From Rutpela maculata (lineage: Eukaryota > Arthropoda > Insecta > Coleoptera > Cerambycidae): a stretch of DNA of 64,000 nt. Position numbers and translations under genes: made by a program. Below the pieces are notes generated by a model. That model made no database searches, was not told the origin of the DNA, and saw only the letters and a list, made by a program, of their open reading frames with translations. The stretch spans positions 260,160,317 through 260,224,316 of the forward strand of contig OW386285.2 of the NCBI GenBank assembly GCA_936432065.2, given 5' to 3'. Shown here one piece after another: positions 33,735 to 45,715 of this stretch (within the stretch, counting starts at the first letter, position 1; every line of letters begins with the position of its first letter).

Positions 33735-36525
33735 CACTAGACTGTATTATACCGTGTATAACAGGATCATGGTACATCCTCTTTTTTTCATTTAGGTTTA
33801 AAGAAAAACGATTGAAATTATACTTAACAAACGTCACTTTTTGACATACAAATGGTTTTTCCACTTCCGGTTTCACCGAAAGTGGCACTAACTTTTGATT
33901 TTCAAATGCAACACTCTGTATATTATTGCATTTTTGAATTCTGCATAATTTTCTGAATCCAATGATACCACATAAGTTATATTTCAAAAGTCAATATTTA
34001 TTTTAATTTAATTTTCACTTTTACATTTAAGTGTGCCATGACTGATTCGATTTATCCTATTTCACCCGTGTAATGCTAGAAAAATCTAAATCCCGTCGAA
34101 AATACTAAATTATTAGATATATAAGCAAATAAAGTTCATCAAAATGGTTTTTGGGATAAAACGCATTTTTTTTTCAAATGGTACGGTACCATTCATTACT
34201 ACTATTAATAAGGAATTTATTCATATGCCTTATTAAAATGTGTGATAAATACAATTTATTTTATAACTACCCAAGCGACTCAGTTTGGTATAATATATGT
34301 ATTAAAATCGGTCCGATTTTCTGAATATTCGTTATATATACGTGAAAATGTCAGCGCCATAAACGTATATTGCCGGTATATGATAAACCATAAACAAAAT
34401 AAAAAATTAAGACTGTGAAAATCAATCAAAAAAATTGATTTGGTATAAAAGAAGTTGTTAAAAACGTATACAAATTATATATGAAATATCAGTTATATCT
34501 GGGCGGTGTTGTAGACACGTAATGGTTGCAGAACACAGAGCCGGATTTAACTATATTGTTCACTCGTTTACTTTTACTTCCACGTCTAGTGGAAGTATAG
34601 TAACGACAAAAAAATTTAAAAAAATTTGTATTGTCCAAATAGGCTTAAAATGTCATGAAACGTCGAGATTTTAAGTTTGAGCGAAAAAAAAATTTGTCTG
34701 TCTGTCGGTCTGTCTGTCTGTAACTTTCTTTTGTGCGCACGTTTACTCTGAAACCGTTTAAGATATTGACTTGAAATTTGGTACACATATGTATTTTAAC
34801 GAGATCTAGAACTAGATTATATTTTCATCTTGTTCCTTCGAAGGGTTGGGGGGTAAATTGGGGTAAATTTGGGGTAAATGGGTAAATCAAGCAGGTAGGA
34901 GTCCATGAAATTGGTATTTAGTATATACAAGAGAAGCTGAGGTCTCAAAAAAATTTTTGGCATTAGCCATCCCTATTACCACCCCCACCTCCTTATTAAA
35001 GGGGATGAAAAAAAAAAAAGTGATTTAGTGCATGTACAGGAACCAGAAACCTCAAAATATTTTTTTACTTCACTAAAAATCTTCTACAATTTTGTAATTT
35101 TCAATTTAACAAATTACAATATTTCAATTCGTTGTATCTCAGTTAGTAATGAAAATATTTTCACAAACTCCAAAATCTGTCGATGCATTTTTATGAAAAG
35201 TCAAATGCATATGACAAAAAAAAAATAAAAGTAAACAGGGGTCCCTAGACCCAGGGGAGGCTAGCGAATTTTCAAAATTTTTTTCGCAAACTGCTTTTTC
35301 AAAATTTTTTAGGGGTCATTAGAGAAGTGCTTCTCTAGATGTTATTTCCCAAGTTTCGTATGGGTCCCATGCGCCACAGACGAGAAAAAAAATATTGAAA
35401 TTTCACCAGCTGCCACTGTTTCGTCCTAAAAACCATTTTGATGAACTTATTTACTTTTTTTTTCTTACATTACACGGATCAATTAGAATAAATCAGAACA
35501 GTCATGGCACACTTAAATGGAAAAGTAAAACTAAATTAAAATAAGTATTGACATTTGAAATACCACTTAGGGCGAGTTGTACCAAACTACCTCAACCCAG
35601 TGTTAAGCTAACACTGTATTAAAATTTAACACGGGTTTAAAAATTTCGTGAGTTATACCATCTGGATTAACGAAAAACTACCAGAAGCAACACTCTCCGC
35701 ATCGCCTTTGATGTTCCTTGATCAATTTTTGTGACCTTCACCATTTTTTTGTAGGTATTTCCGTCAGTTCATTTATTGTTTTAACCTAACATTCTGTGAC
35801 ATAATATCCAACAATTCAACTACCTATATTTTTCAATAAATGAACTGACTGAAATACCTACAAGAAGATGGCATCAATGAAATTTGGGCGGGAAGCTTAA
35901 GTGTCGCTTCTGGTAGTTCTGTTTTCTGTGGTGTAAGGGTAAGAGTGCAAGTTGCTAGCGATGCGACTGATGCGAGGGAGTTGACAGTCTAGTTACATAA
36001 AGTATAAAAAACTTGTCAAGTTGAGTCAAATGCAATATAAACATTAATATCACACAGGTCGTAAGTTATACCTATAATGAAAATGGACAATTTTGAGTTG
36101 GAGGAAGAAATAGGGGCTGATAAACCTATTATTAAATAATTACAATGTACACTGTATACTCAAGACAGAAATGTCAAAATTTGAAATATTTTTACTAACC
36201 CAGCTTTAAACCACCCCACGACCTAGTTTAAGTTTTACGGGATTAAGTGCACCTGATAACCTTAAAATTCAAGGTTAGCATATTTGTGCAACGCGACATT
36301 GCTCTTAACTCTCTTTTAGGACTTATATTGTATCATTGGATTCAGAAAATAATGCAGAATTAAAAAATGAAAATAAATATACAATAATATACAGGGTGTA
36401 ACTCATGTATACGTCAAAAAGTGACGTAATTAAGTATATAGGATGTTCTAAATTTCAATTATTTATCTTTAAAACTAAAGGAAAAAATGGAGTGTACCAT
36501 GATCCTGTTACACGAGGTATGCGCT
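33735..36525. mobile_element. Palindromic element interrupted by an insertion in its right arm
   Basis: Left arm 33735-34170 pairs with right arm 35425-35572 plus 36323-36525. Shared blocks: TTCATCAAAATGGTTTT and its inverse, GTGTGCCATGACTG and CAGTCATGGCACAC, and GTACCATGATCCTGTTA. The right arm is broken at about 35573-36322 by a separate insertion beginning near GGGCGAGTTGTACCAAAC; ACTTA is repeated on both sides of it. Confidence 0.7.
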
Positions 36526-36529
36526 AAAC

Positions 36530-37550
36530 CTGGTTTCTTTTTTCAATCGCTATAGATCTTTTTCATTGATAATGATAATAATTAGTCTCCAGATTCCTTT
36601 ATTAATTCAATGATTCCTTTATTAATTTATTGCAATATTTTATTTTTTAAAAGTCGTAAGTTTTGTATTTTTTTAACACGTTAACGACGTGGGTTATTTT
36701 TCAGAAACATTAATTTCGAACGGTTCTTGTCCTTGGGGTCAAGTATTAAGGCATTATTTAATAACGTTACTTGACTCCAGCGTCAAGAATGCGCTCTAAG
36801 ACTAAAATTATAGTAACTCTAAAATGGGAAACTGTAATCTCGGTATTATTATGATAAATAATTATTAATACTCTCCAAGAGCTGTCGCTAGCGCCGCACT
36901 TGACTTCGGAACAAGAACCGTCATTGAGAAATGGAAAAATTTTGAAATGAAATGTATGTAGGCTCACTTGGTTATATATTCCCGTCCACAACTAATGTAC
37001 TATGAAATTGATCACCGTGTGTAGAGAATGACCTGTTACTTGGCCCTGGGGGTAAGAACCGTAGTTAACGTGTGAATGCATTAAAATCCCATTTTTTGGC
37101 ATAATGGCTCATCATATCAAGAAAATGATAATAACTTTTATTATAAATAATTTTATGGTGAATATTTTTTATTCAAAAAAGGGAAAAAAATCGTTTTCTG
37201 ATTACTTTTATCTCATCCACCCTTAGGGTGATATGAGGTGTCTTGATGGTTTTCAAACAAGAGATGGTAGAGAAATGAAATTTCATGCTGGTATCCAAAT
37301 GTTATAATTTGAAAAATTCATTACTGATGAGCAATGGAATATAAAATTTTAAGTCACTTCTTTATCATTATGCAAATTTTAGATTGCAAGAAGTAGGCAT
37401 ATTAAAACATCTATATTTAATTCATTAAATAGAGTGACAGGAAACGATTTCTTGACTTGTGGTATTTATTACTATATACTACTTAAAATTTATTTTGATT
37501 TCTGCATTCCCAAAATTTCATAGCCCAGAAACAAAAATGGGTGTAGCTCT
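36530..37550. other. Intron, nothing recognised
   Basis: AT-rich, with scattered short frames without motifs and no paired repeats seen. Confidence 0.35.
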
Positions 37551-37554
37551 TATA

Positions 37555-38707
37555 GTCCAGTCAACAGAGCGCTAAAATGACCAAAATCTCTAACTTGAGT
37601 GCTAATGAATGGATTTTGATGAAAACTTGTGCAATGTGTTTGTAATGACGTTAATAAAAAAGTTAAAAAATAGATCTGAGTAGGAAATGATCGGAAGGTA
37701 GAAAACACCTTTTAACACGGGTTCTGTAACTTGTAGAATTAGGTCAAAAATGGAAAAAAAAACAATGTATTTACCTTTCTTGGCCCAAAATAAGATGTTT
37801 CTATTCTAGTGATATTTTTCGAAAAATGGATATTTTTGATTTATGATTTAAAAATTTGAAAAAATTCAGTATGCATTGAGGTCTTCTAAACATTTTTTGT
37901 CTCTTAGAATTGTTTTGTAACTTGCTAATTTTCCGAGTGACAGGCAGTTTTTCACGATAAATAGTACTACATTTCTTGCATATTAAAAATACATGAAAAT
38001 TCGAAAAATGAGCGTGATTTATATATATTATTATAAAAAATATGAAAATCTATATAGTTACACCATTTTTAAAGGTCCAATTTAATTTTCAAATTGAAAA
38101 TGTGACAAAAGTTTTCCGGAAAAATTTTATTTATGGTGAAAAACTGCCTGTAACTCGGAAAATTAGCAAGTTACAAAAAAATTCCTAGATACAAAAAATG
38201 TTTAGAAGGCCTCAATGTATATGTCTGATTTTTTTCAAATTTTTAAATTGCATATTTTTAAAGCGCTACAATGTCAAGGAAAGGGGTAGTTTTTCAGGTT
38301 TTTCCGGAAAAACTCGGTGAAAACGCACTTTACAGAAAAGTTGCAAATAAAAAAAAGTTTTGCATTTCGACGATACATCCACGTGAATTTTTTCAGATTT
38401 TTTTTTTCAACTTTTACATTTCCCCTCCCCCACTTTTAGGAATTTTTTACTGACCGTATCTCGAAAAATATGCATTTTTCGAAAAAATTCACAAGAGTAA
38501 AAACATCTTATTTTGGGCCAGAAAAGGTAAATACATTGTTTTTTTCCATTTTTGACCTAATTCTACAAGTTACGGAACCCGTGATAATTTCCTACTCTAA
38601 TCTTTTTTCAACTTTTTTATTAACGCCATTACAAACACACTGCACAAGGTTTCATCAAAATCTATTCTTTAGCACTCGTTAGAGGTGAAACCCCCCGTTG
38701 ACTGGAC
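37555..38707. repeat. Palindromic repeat family (TAGTCCAGTCAAC ends), complete copy
   Basis: TAGTCCAGTCAACAGAGCG at the left and GTTGACTGGACTA at the right. The arms pair inward (GACCTAATTCTACAAGTTAC and its inverse; AATGCATTTTTCGAAAAA-like blocks). Other copies are broken: 41085-43960 and 59884-60250 with 62905-63150. Lies 92 bp from the first JH2 exon. Short open frames within are not genes. Confidence 0.85.
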
Positions 38708-38798
38708 TATTAAAATCGAACCTAACTACATTCTTGAAGTCTGAACACAATGATATGGAATACTTGTATCTTATTCAGAGTTCAAAGTGTGTACTAAC

Positions 38799-38926
38799 TT
38801 TTAAATAGCGATCGGAGGACTCCTGGGTTAACATTTTCATAGCAACTTCAATTTTCTTTCCTTTAGTAATTTTCCACATACTTCTAAACACAGCAGTTAT
38901 ACCTCGAGAACCCTCTTTCTTCTGGC
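38799..38926 (-). CDS. JH2 pseudokinase exon 1: glycine loop and beta-3 lysine
   Basis: A 128-bp exon with acceptor TCTCTGTTACAG and donor AAA|GTTAGT, in phase 1 and out phase 0. It encodes the loop EGSRGITAVFRSMWK and VAMKML, which align by position with the JH2 glycine-rich loop and the beta-3 VxxK strand of JAKs. The only open frame needs one base from the previous exon. Fewer residues than usual precede the loop, so the beta-1 strand is missing, degenerate, or on an exon I have not found. It starts 147-190 bp downstream of the TM exon, which favours one transcript. Confidence 0.8.
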
Positions 38927-39048
38927 CTGTAACAGAGAAAATTTAATGAAAATTAACTAAAAAAGAATAGTTTTATCTGAAAAACCAAGATACACTTTTT
39001 GTCAGGAACTGGGTAGTGAAATGAAAAATAATACATTATTGAAGACGA

Positions 39049-39075
39049 TTTATTAAGAAACGATATTACATACTA
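39049..39075 (-). promoter_or_regulatory. In-frame stop followed by AATAAA: possible end of a kinase-less receptor isoform
   Basis: If the weak donor at 39116 is not used, translation reads on into a basic juxtamembrane tail and stops at TAG (39073-39075). An AATAAA lies at 39049-39054, about 19 nt after the stop. This arrangement could end a short TSP1-Ig-TM transcript without kinase domains. Such AT-rich sequence makes chance AATAAA common, so the signal alone is weak evidence. Confidence 0.35.
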
Positions 39076-39116
39076 GTTTCTTCTATTTCTTTTATATCTA
39101 GGGTTTTTTAAAGTAC

Positions 39117-39797
39117 AAAAGTTGATATAAATAAGAACAAAAACTATCGCACCTAAAATAACAGTAACTACAATGGTTAGGACAGCAATAAAAACGTTTT
39201 TTTCAGTTTTTAACCAACCAAAAAAGGGGGCTGTTAGATGATCCTCCATTAAATGAGTGTAAAGAGTTGGGGCTTTTTTAACATTAAGTTTAATATAATT
39301 CGTGGTCCAATACAATTTCAAATCTTTTTGTTCCACAACACACTTCCAATCTCCTGTATGGCTCACATTTAAAGAATCGAAATATTGTGAATTCACTGCA
39401 GCCAATGTTGTGATACTGTGATCAATATAAGTTTTGCCGTTCAAGTCCCATTTCATGCTCAAATCTGTATAAATATAACTCAGAACTACTGCATGGCAGT
39501 TTAAAGTTAATGAATAGGTTGCTCTGGTATCAACATCATAATTTTTTGATATAACAGCAAGGGATATCACTCGCAGAACTACTCTCTTCTTATTTATCCT
39601 AAACAGCATACACACATAGATTCCTGAATCTGCAGCATTTGAATATTTTATGTCTACATCATCACCTTGAAACACAACACGTTTGGGTTCAGTTTTTATA
39701 AATACTCCATTTAAAGTCCATTCATAGTGGGCATTTGGGGACTCTTTTGCAATGGTTTTCAGTAGTTGTCGATTATTTTTTAAAACTAGTGAGGTAC
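39117..39797 (-). CDS. Receptor exon: two Ig-like domains and a transmembrane helix
   Basis: Open from the acceptor TTTTTAAG at 39798. The first Ig-like fold has HYEWTLNG as the core Trp strand and DSGIYVCML as the F strand, but no B-strand Cys is evident. The second has YSLTLNCHAV, a Trp at MKWDLNGK and SHTGDWKCVVE, so a complete Cys pair. A stretch of about 25 hydrophobic residues (FIAVLTIVVTVILGAIVFVL onward) is the TM helix. The frame then runs on through CTLKNPRYKRNRRN, a basic stop-transfer tail, to a TAG at 39073-39075. For the kinase form I end the exon at 39117, where a GTACTT donor gives the phase-1 end that the next exon requires. This donor is poor at -1 and removes the basic tail. 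A better-looking GTATGT at 39068-39073 would give an in-frame stop with every acceptor nearby. Confidence 0.8.
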
Positions 39798-40247
39798 CTT
39801 AAAAAGAAATAGAATATTTAAGAATAGACTGGGCGGCGGCTGTACCCTATCTCATCAGATACAAGAATGAAACCATCATGTGGCGAAAATAGCATGATAG
39901 GAGCTCTAAAAAACATAAGGTTGCCATATCCTAACCTGGAAGGTACACATGGTTCTTTTTTAAACCCAAATTTATAAGTTGGAGGGGGGGGGGGGGGGGA
40001 GGTCGGCGATCTACAAATGAATTAAAAGACTGCTGCAGCGTTTTTTAACAGAAATTCTGATTTCATGTGGTGCAAAAACATTGCAGCCGGTCGGGAAAAA
40101 AGTCTTTTAATTTAATTGTAGATCATCACCCCCTCCCCAACATTTTGCAAATGTCTATGAAACTGTCTTTTTATCCGTCTAACTGGCTTTTATCGTATGT
40201 AATATCACTAGTGCTTAAAATTTAATTGAAAGCATTGTTGTCTGGTA

Positions 40248-40347
40248 ATATAGAGTGCAAATTGGCAGTTTATTATCTGATTAAATCCCGACCGCTTTAG
40301 CGGGAGGGATTTAATCTTTGATAATAAACTCCCAATTTGCACGAGTT
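40248..40347. repeat. Hairpin GTGCAAATTGG...CCAATTTGCAC
   Basis: About 40-bp arms with GATTAAATCCCG and CGGGAGGGATTTAATC near the tip. A related hairpin is at 48185-48290, and both are flanked by AATATCACTAGTG-type sequence, so they share a family. Confidence 0.8.
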
Positions 40348-41441
40348 ATAGGTATTAACTTTTGGCAACTTAGCTTGAGCAAAAATTTTTAGAGAAAATT
40401 TAAAAGCACAAGTGGTATTTACTGGTATTAAAGAAGGCAAATTTAACATTATTTAAGTATAATATATAAGTATGTTACGATATTTTTAATTTTAATTATT
40501 AAAGGTAGGTACTCAATATAGTGGCTAATTCTTTAACTGAAGTTGACGCCCTTAAGTCATAATGCCTTTCTTCGCCGAACGTCGTGAATTGTCTCCATAT
40601 GCTTTCTTGCGATTTTTTTGTGTTAATTGCTTATTTTCAATTTCATTATTAATTTGGTCTAGAGAAATATTTCCAAACCGACTCATTGTTAAAACAATAA
40701 ATTTGAAACAAACGCAGTAGAAACTACGCAAAATTCGCTATATTTTAAACATAATCTAGTGAAGATTTCTATGGCAACTAGTAAATAAAAAGAGTTGAAA
40801 CCTTAGATATTATAATATATAGACTTAACACCTTTTAGGCGTTTCTGGGGTATAATTTGACGAGGAACGATAGAGAGAGCATTACATCTTTAATCTGTGA
40901 GCACTACTTTATTGCCGATGTCCCGCCCATATATACTATACACTCATGGTTCCAAGACTGACATAGAGAGTGCCATCTAGCGTTACTAGAGTTATATTCC
41001 ATAGCAAATGTTTATTATTGATACATATTTATTTTTAACTTACGAAGTTTACAAATTATGTTGAGGTTTGCTTTGTTAATATAATAGTCCAGTCACCTCT
41101 AATTTGAGTGCTAATGAATGGATTTTGATGAAATCTTGTACAATGTGTTTGTAATGACGTTAAAAAAAAGTTGAAAAAAGATTAGAGTAGGAAATGATCA
41201 GAAGGGGTAGAAAACACCCCTGTTATCACGGGTTCCGCAACTTGTAGAATTAGGTCAGAAATGAAAAAGAAAACATCATATTTACCTTTTTTTGGTCCAA
41301 AATAAGATGTTTTTACTCCTGTGAATTTTTTCAGAAAATGCATATTTTTCGAGATATGGCCACTCTAAAATTCCTAAGAGTGGGGGAGGAAAAATGTAAA
41401 AGTTAAAAAAAAAATCTGAAAAAATTCAGGTGAATGTACAC

Positions 41442-42248
41442 TAGGGCTTCCAAGTCCCCGAACCAAAGGGTCATTCGGGACCTCGGGACCAGTACTGCAA
41501 AGTCCCGGAACTAGTAACGAGGTCCCGAAAATACTTAAAATGGCGGATTTTCGCATTATTTTCAATTTGAAGACATTTTTCATAAGTGGTGAATGAAAAA
41601 ACATTGAAGTGTGTAGAGAACTTAAATTTTATTTGTACTAAACCAACATAAGTATAATATTAACATAACAAACAACGGCCAATTCGGCCATGTAACGAAT
41701 AATTAATAATAATACTTATTAATATATCAATAAAAAAAGAATTATTGTGATTTAAAGAAATATTTTAGGGCAACTTGGGCATTTAAAGAGTCATTCTCTA
41801 ATGACGATCGTATTTTCGCAGCACAAGAGCCTGTCACTGAGAAGGCCCTCTCTGACTCCACACTAGTTAGAGGAATCGTCAACAAATATTCGTAGGCTAA
41901 TTGCAAAAAATGGCCCACGAATACCACCATTTTCAAATAGGGCCATTTCTTTCTCTACAATTTTCCTCGAGTTTCCCGGTGGATTATTTATGGGTTTCGA
42001 CTGCAATTTAGCGTTTTTTAATGCCCTGTCCAATTTCTGTCTTTCAAAGGCGGTGTAGGTAGAGGACTAGAATATAGACTCGAGGAATTGTTATGCGCAT
42101 TGCGAGCTCAGCTGTGACTGCTGTGCTAGCTGTGTTGCTGTGTGATTGCCACGTCATCATGCATGTGACTCATGAAATTTTAAAAATTTCGGGACTTCGG
42201 CAAAAAATTTATAGCAAAATCCCGGGACTCCCGGGACTGGAAACCCGA
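41442..42248. mobile_element. hAT element with truncated transposase
   Basis: TAGGGCTTCCAAGTCCC at the left and GGGACTGGAAACCC near the right end are inverse. The 8-bp duplication ATGTACAC lies at 41434-41441 and 42249-42256. It landed at the very tip of the Tc1-like element, so it is the younger of the two. Confidence 0.88.
41742..41936 (-). pseudogene. hAT transposase C-terminal dimerisation domain fragment
   Basis: A minus-strand frame of 64 codons reads YLLTIPLTSVESERAFSVTG followed by AAKIRSSLENDSLNAQVALK and YFF. This is the conserved hAT C-terminal region (PxTS..SER.FS ... R..L....L..L..L). Catalytic residues lie upstream in full-length proteins and are absent. Confidence 0.9.
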
Positions 42249-42253
42249 ATGTA

Positions 42254-43147
42254 CACTTCCGTGCAATAAAATCCCGTACACCTATTGTTTGCTATATTAA
42301 ATCATTCTTTATTTATTTGTCAGTGTCAGTGTCATATTTTCACAATGCCAAAATTAACTAAACATGAAAAAATATTTAATTCTCTCTAAAATTGAAGAGA
42401 GATGGTTTATCAGAGCAGTTGCTAACCATTATCAATTGAATAAAAGTACTGTTATGAGTGTGAAGAAAAGTGGGAGGAGGAAGGTAGCGTAAAGAGAAAA
42501 GACGGTTCAGAACGATCGAGAAGTTCAAATCTCGTTCAAGATGAAGCACTCCTTGGCTATTTGAGGAAAAATCTGTTTCAAACAGCAGGAGATGCTGTGT
42601 TCATGACAAATTTTCCAGCATCGAGGTCAACAGCTAGCTGAAGGATAGGAAAATCGGAAATAAAAAACTGTACAAGTGCCAAGACCATATTATCAGAAGA
42701 ACAGAAGCAAGCACGCATTAGGTTTTGTTTAAATAATTGTGTCTATCGCCCCTTGGAGTTTTGGAACAATGAAAAGTTTTTCAGTCTTGTAATGACGGAC
42801 ATATGTATAAAATATTAGGTTACATTATTTACACAATAAATACAATCGGCAGTTATGTGCAGTCATATCTGTGAATTTTTCGTCAATTTTTACATTTGTT
42901 ATAAATCGAAATCATTCCCATCGAATGGTGTAAAAAAGAAAAAAAAAACAAAAATATGTAGGTATGTTTTTCTTCTGGATTAACATTATTCAAATACATT
43001 AATTATGACGTTTCACAATCAATGTCAGTTTTTTAACCTATATGATAATAAAAAAATTTAAATTCCAAAAAGACTGATTCACTTAATATTAGCGAAAACT
43101 GGTTTACTTGATTTTTCAAGTGTACGGGATTTTATTGCACAGAAGTG
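42254..43147. mobile_element. Tc1-like element, degenerate
   Basis: CACTTCCGTGCAATAAAATC (42254) and its near-inverse ATTTTATTGCACAGAAGTG (ending 43147) form TIRs of about 28 bp. TA flanks both ends (42252-42253, 43148-43149). Length about 0.9 kb, slightly short for an intact Tc1. Confidence 0.85.
42345..42795 (+). pseudogene. Tc1-like transposase remnant
   Basis: It starts MPKLTKHEKIFNSL then breaks. Other frames continue with RWFIRAVANHYQLNKSTVMS (helix-turn-helix), KTILSEEQKQARIRFCL and RPLEFWNNEKFFS, the last near the W..V.FSDEK..F motif with the catalytic Asp region altered. Several stops and frameshifts; inactive. Confidence 0.7.
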
Positions 43148-44124
43148 TATCATCGAAATACAAGACTTTTTTATTTGCAACTTTTCTGTAAAGTGCGTTT
43201 TCACTGACTTTTTCCGGAAAAACATGAAAAACTACCCCATTCTGTGAAATTGTAGCACTTTAAAAACAAGTAATTTAAAAATTTTAAAAAATTCAGACGT
43301 ATGCATTGAGGCCTTCTAAATATTTTTTGTCTCTTGAAATTTTTTTGTAACTTGCCAATTTTCTAAGTTACAGGCAGCTTTTCACGATAAATAATGTACT
43401 ACATTTTTGCACATTAAAAAATAATGAAAATTCGAAAAATGAGTGTGATTTATATATATTATTATAAAAAATATAAAACCTATATAGTTATATATCATTT
43501 TTAAAGGTTCAAAATAATTTTTAAATTGAAGTTTTCAAAAAATGTAGTACATTATTTATCGTGAAAAGCTTCCTATAACTCGGAAAATTAGCAAGTTCAG
43601 TGCATACGTCGGGATTTTTTCAAATTTTTAAATTACATATTTTTAAAGCGCTACAATTTCAAAGAAAAGGGTAGTTTTTCATGTTTTTACGGAAGAACTC
43701 GGTGAAAACGCACTTTACGGAAAAGTTGCAAATAAAAAAAAGTTTTGTATTTCGATGATACATTCTCCTGAATTTTTTCAGATTTTTTTTCAACTTTTAC
43801 ATTTCCCCTTCCAGAAATTAGGAATTTTAGAGTGGCCATATCTCGAAAAATACGCATTTTTCGAAAAAATTCACAATCTTATTTTGGGCCAAAAAAGGCA
43901 AATATATTGTTTTGTTTTTCATTTCTGACCTAATTCTACAAGATACAGAACCCCTTCCGAAGTAGGGAAATTGAAATAGTTACAGATACCTAGGCAAGGG
44001 TTATAGCCTATATATTTCAGACAGGCTTCGCTTTGGAACTGAGGGTTGTTTACTATGTGGTGTGTTTATGTTTGCTACTACATAATACAATATTACAATT
44101 TACGTTAACAATTAGTAGAAGCTC

Positions 44125-45042
44125 AAGGTAAATTTTCCACCCGGGCGGGAGCACTTTTTGGCGCCCCTCCCTGAGTGACATATTTTGAGACGCTGAAGAC
44201 AATTTTAGACACAAAATAATTTGTTTCTATCATGTCAGTTCCCTCTACCACCCTTTTTATCCCCTAAAAAAATAGCAAGAAAAAGGCTTTATCCCAAACG
44301 TTCTGACCTAACTTTTCTGAAGTATTTTGACGTGCTGAAACCAGTTTTGCACAAAAACAAATTAGATGGTATAAGGAAACTTACCCGACAGAAAAAAAAA
44401 TTTTTGTTCAAAATTGGCTTCAGCATCTCAAATTACTTCAGAAAAGTTAGATGAGAACCTTAGGACAAGACCTTTTTTTTTTTGTAGACCTGTGTAATTA
44501 ATTTGTGTATCTGAATGCTTTTATAATGAGAGGACCACCGACGCAAGTTTACTTAAAGGAAGGTTCCTCTTTATTGTTTTAATATTTCATACAAAACAAA
44601 TTGCCATTTATTTATTTTATTTATTTATAAACAGTAAATTACCTAAGATATGAAATACAGACAGCTGATGTTGGTATAACAATTTCTGAGTATTCTGAAT
44701 TTTTTCTGAATGAAAGTATATGTTGCCGGCCTTTGTTTATGCAATATCTTTAATGATCGACTCCGTCTCAGTCAGTAAGCTTGAGGTATGAGTAGTGAGT
44801 TATCTCATAACTAAACAAAAATATTTGTGTTGCATTTTTGAATTATTTAGGCGGTTTTAATGTTATTCGACTGTTCTGCATTATTACCATTTTAACTGAC
44901 ATAGATACTGATATTATTTGATATTTTCTTTCAAAGAAAACTGATAAAAAGAGCACAAATTAAAATTAAACAATTTTTGCTCTGAGTTTGGAGCCACTCG
45001 GAGCCGGCGCCCCGGGCGGTCACCCGGCCCTTAAGCCACCCC
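44125..45042. mobile_element. hAT-like right end with GC-rich terminus
   Basis: The inverse of the right end reads CAGGGGTGGCTTAAGGGCCG and continues with GC-rich sequence, a common hAT terminus. A matching GGGCGGGAGC / GGCGCCCC block lies near 44145-44170, but the left tip is unclear. The 77-codon frame at 44221 has no recognisable motif. Confidence 0.45.
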
Positions 45043-45715
45043 TGAGTAATAAGCTAGAGAAGATATTTATAGATAAAATTTAAAAGCTCAAGTTGCCCTA
45101 TTTGCCGAAAACATTTCACGAAAAAAAAAAAAAACGTCAAAAAATTATCGCCATATTTGCAGCTGCAGCGACACAAAAAATTAGAGAGATAAATTTTGCA
45201 TGTTGGTACTGTCAAAAGCCGTTTTAGGTTGGATTACCACTAATAATGACGTTTGATTGGTGCAATGTTGTGAAAAAAACGGGCTCTCATTGATTATAGC
45301 ATTAATGGGTGAAATAATCACTATATAGAAATTTCATTCGTTTATTTTATGATGTAAATTTGGGGTAAAAATGGGTTTATATATTAAGACCCATGAGATA
45401 CCTTCCAGGCTAAGATATGGCATGATAGAGCTCCTATCATGGTATGTTCGCTACATGATGGTTTCATTCACATATCTTATGAGGTAGGGTTTTATGCAAC
45501 CGCCATACAGTCTATAATGAAAACATTATTATTTAATCCATATCCACTTTTAACGGCCACTGCCCCGTATCTCGGTTATTAGTCGTTCAATTCCAACTAA
45601 ATTTGGACCGGTATCAAAGACCGTTATTTTGTCTTTTTTGAGTAAAATAAAACTTACTTCAGTCATTAGCATGCATTTTTGCTAAGACAAAAGGGGTCGT
45701 TTTTTTGAGAGGCAT

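Larger units (their letters stand above)
30480..35020. repeat. Large inverted pair of a dispersed repeat, arms about 450-600 bp
   Basis: Left arm 30480-31075 and right arm about 34570-35020 are inverse copies: TGACTTGAAATTTGGTACAC on the right matches the inverse near 30780, and TGGCATTAGCC, ACCCCCACCTCC and GGAAGTATAG also pair. They may be the ends of one 4.5-kb element or two copies. Between them lie an (ATT)n tract at 31898-31930, a tandem array at 32766 and a hairpin at 33039. Confidence 0.55.
41085..43960. repeat. Second copy of the TAGTCCAGTCA palindromic family, holding two nested elements
   Basis: The left part (41085-41441) and right part (43150-43960) align with the copy at 37555. 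The right end is lost after 43960. Between them are a Tc1-like element (42254-43147) and a hAT (41442-42248). The intact copy shows the uninterrupted target GTGGATGTATCGTCG (inverse, about 38367-38381). Confidence 0.8.
39827..45512. mobile_element. Possible 5.7-kb element with long inverted ends
   Basis: GACTGGGCGGCGGCTGTACC at 39827 matches the inverse of the 45512 end (GACTGTATGGCGGTTGCAT...), with TA on both sides. The similarity continues about 120 bp (AAACCATCATGTGGCGAA and its counterpart; CATGATAGGAGCTC). Much of the inside consists of later insertions. A G-tract of about 16 sits at 39984-39999. Confidence 0.55.

Noticed and set aside
33724..33987. 87-codon minus-strand ORF
   Set aside because: It lies in an arm of a palindromic element whose other copy is not open.
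38271..38682. Two Phe-rich plus-strand ORFs
   Set aside because: They fall within the TAGTCCAGTCAAC palindromic repeat; equivalent frames at 59933 and elsewhere come from the same repeat.
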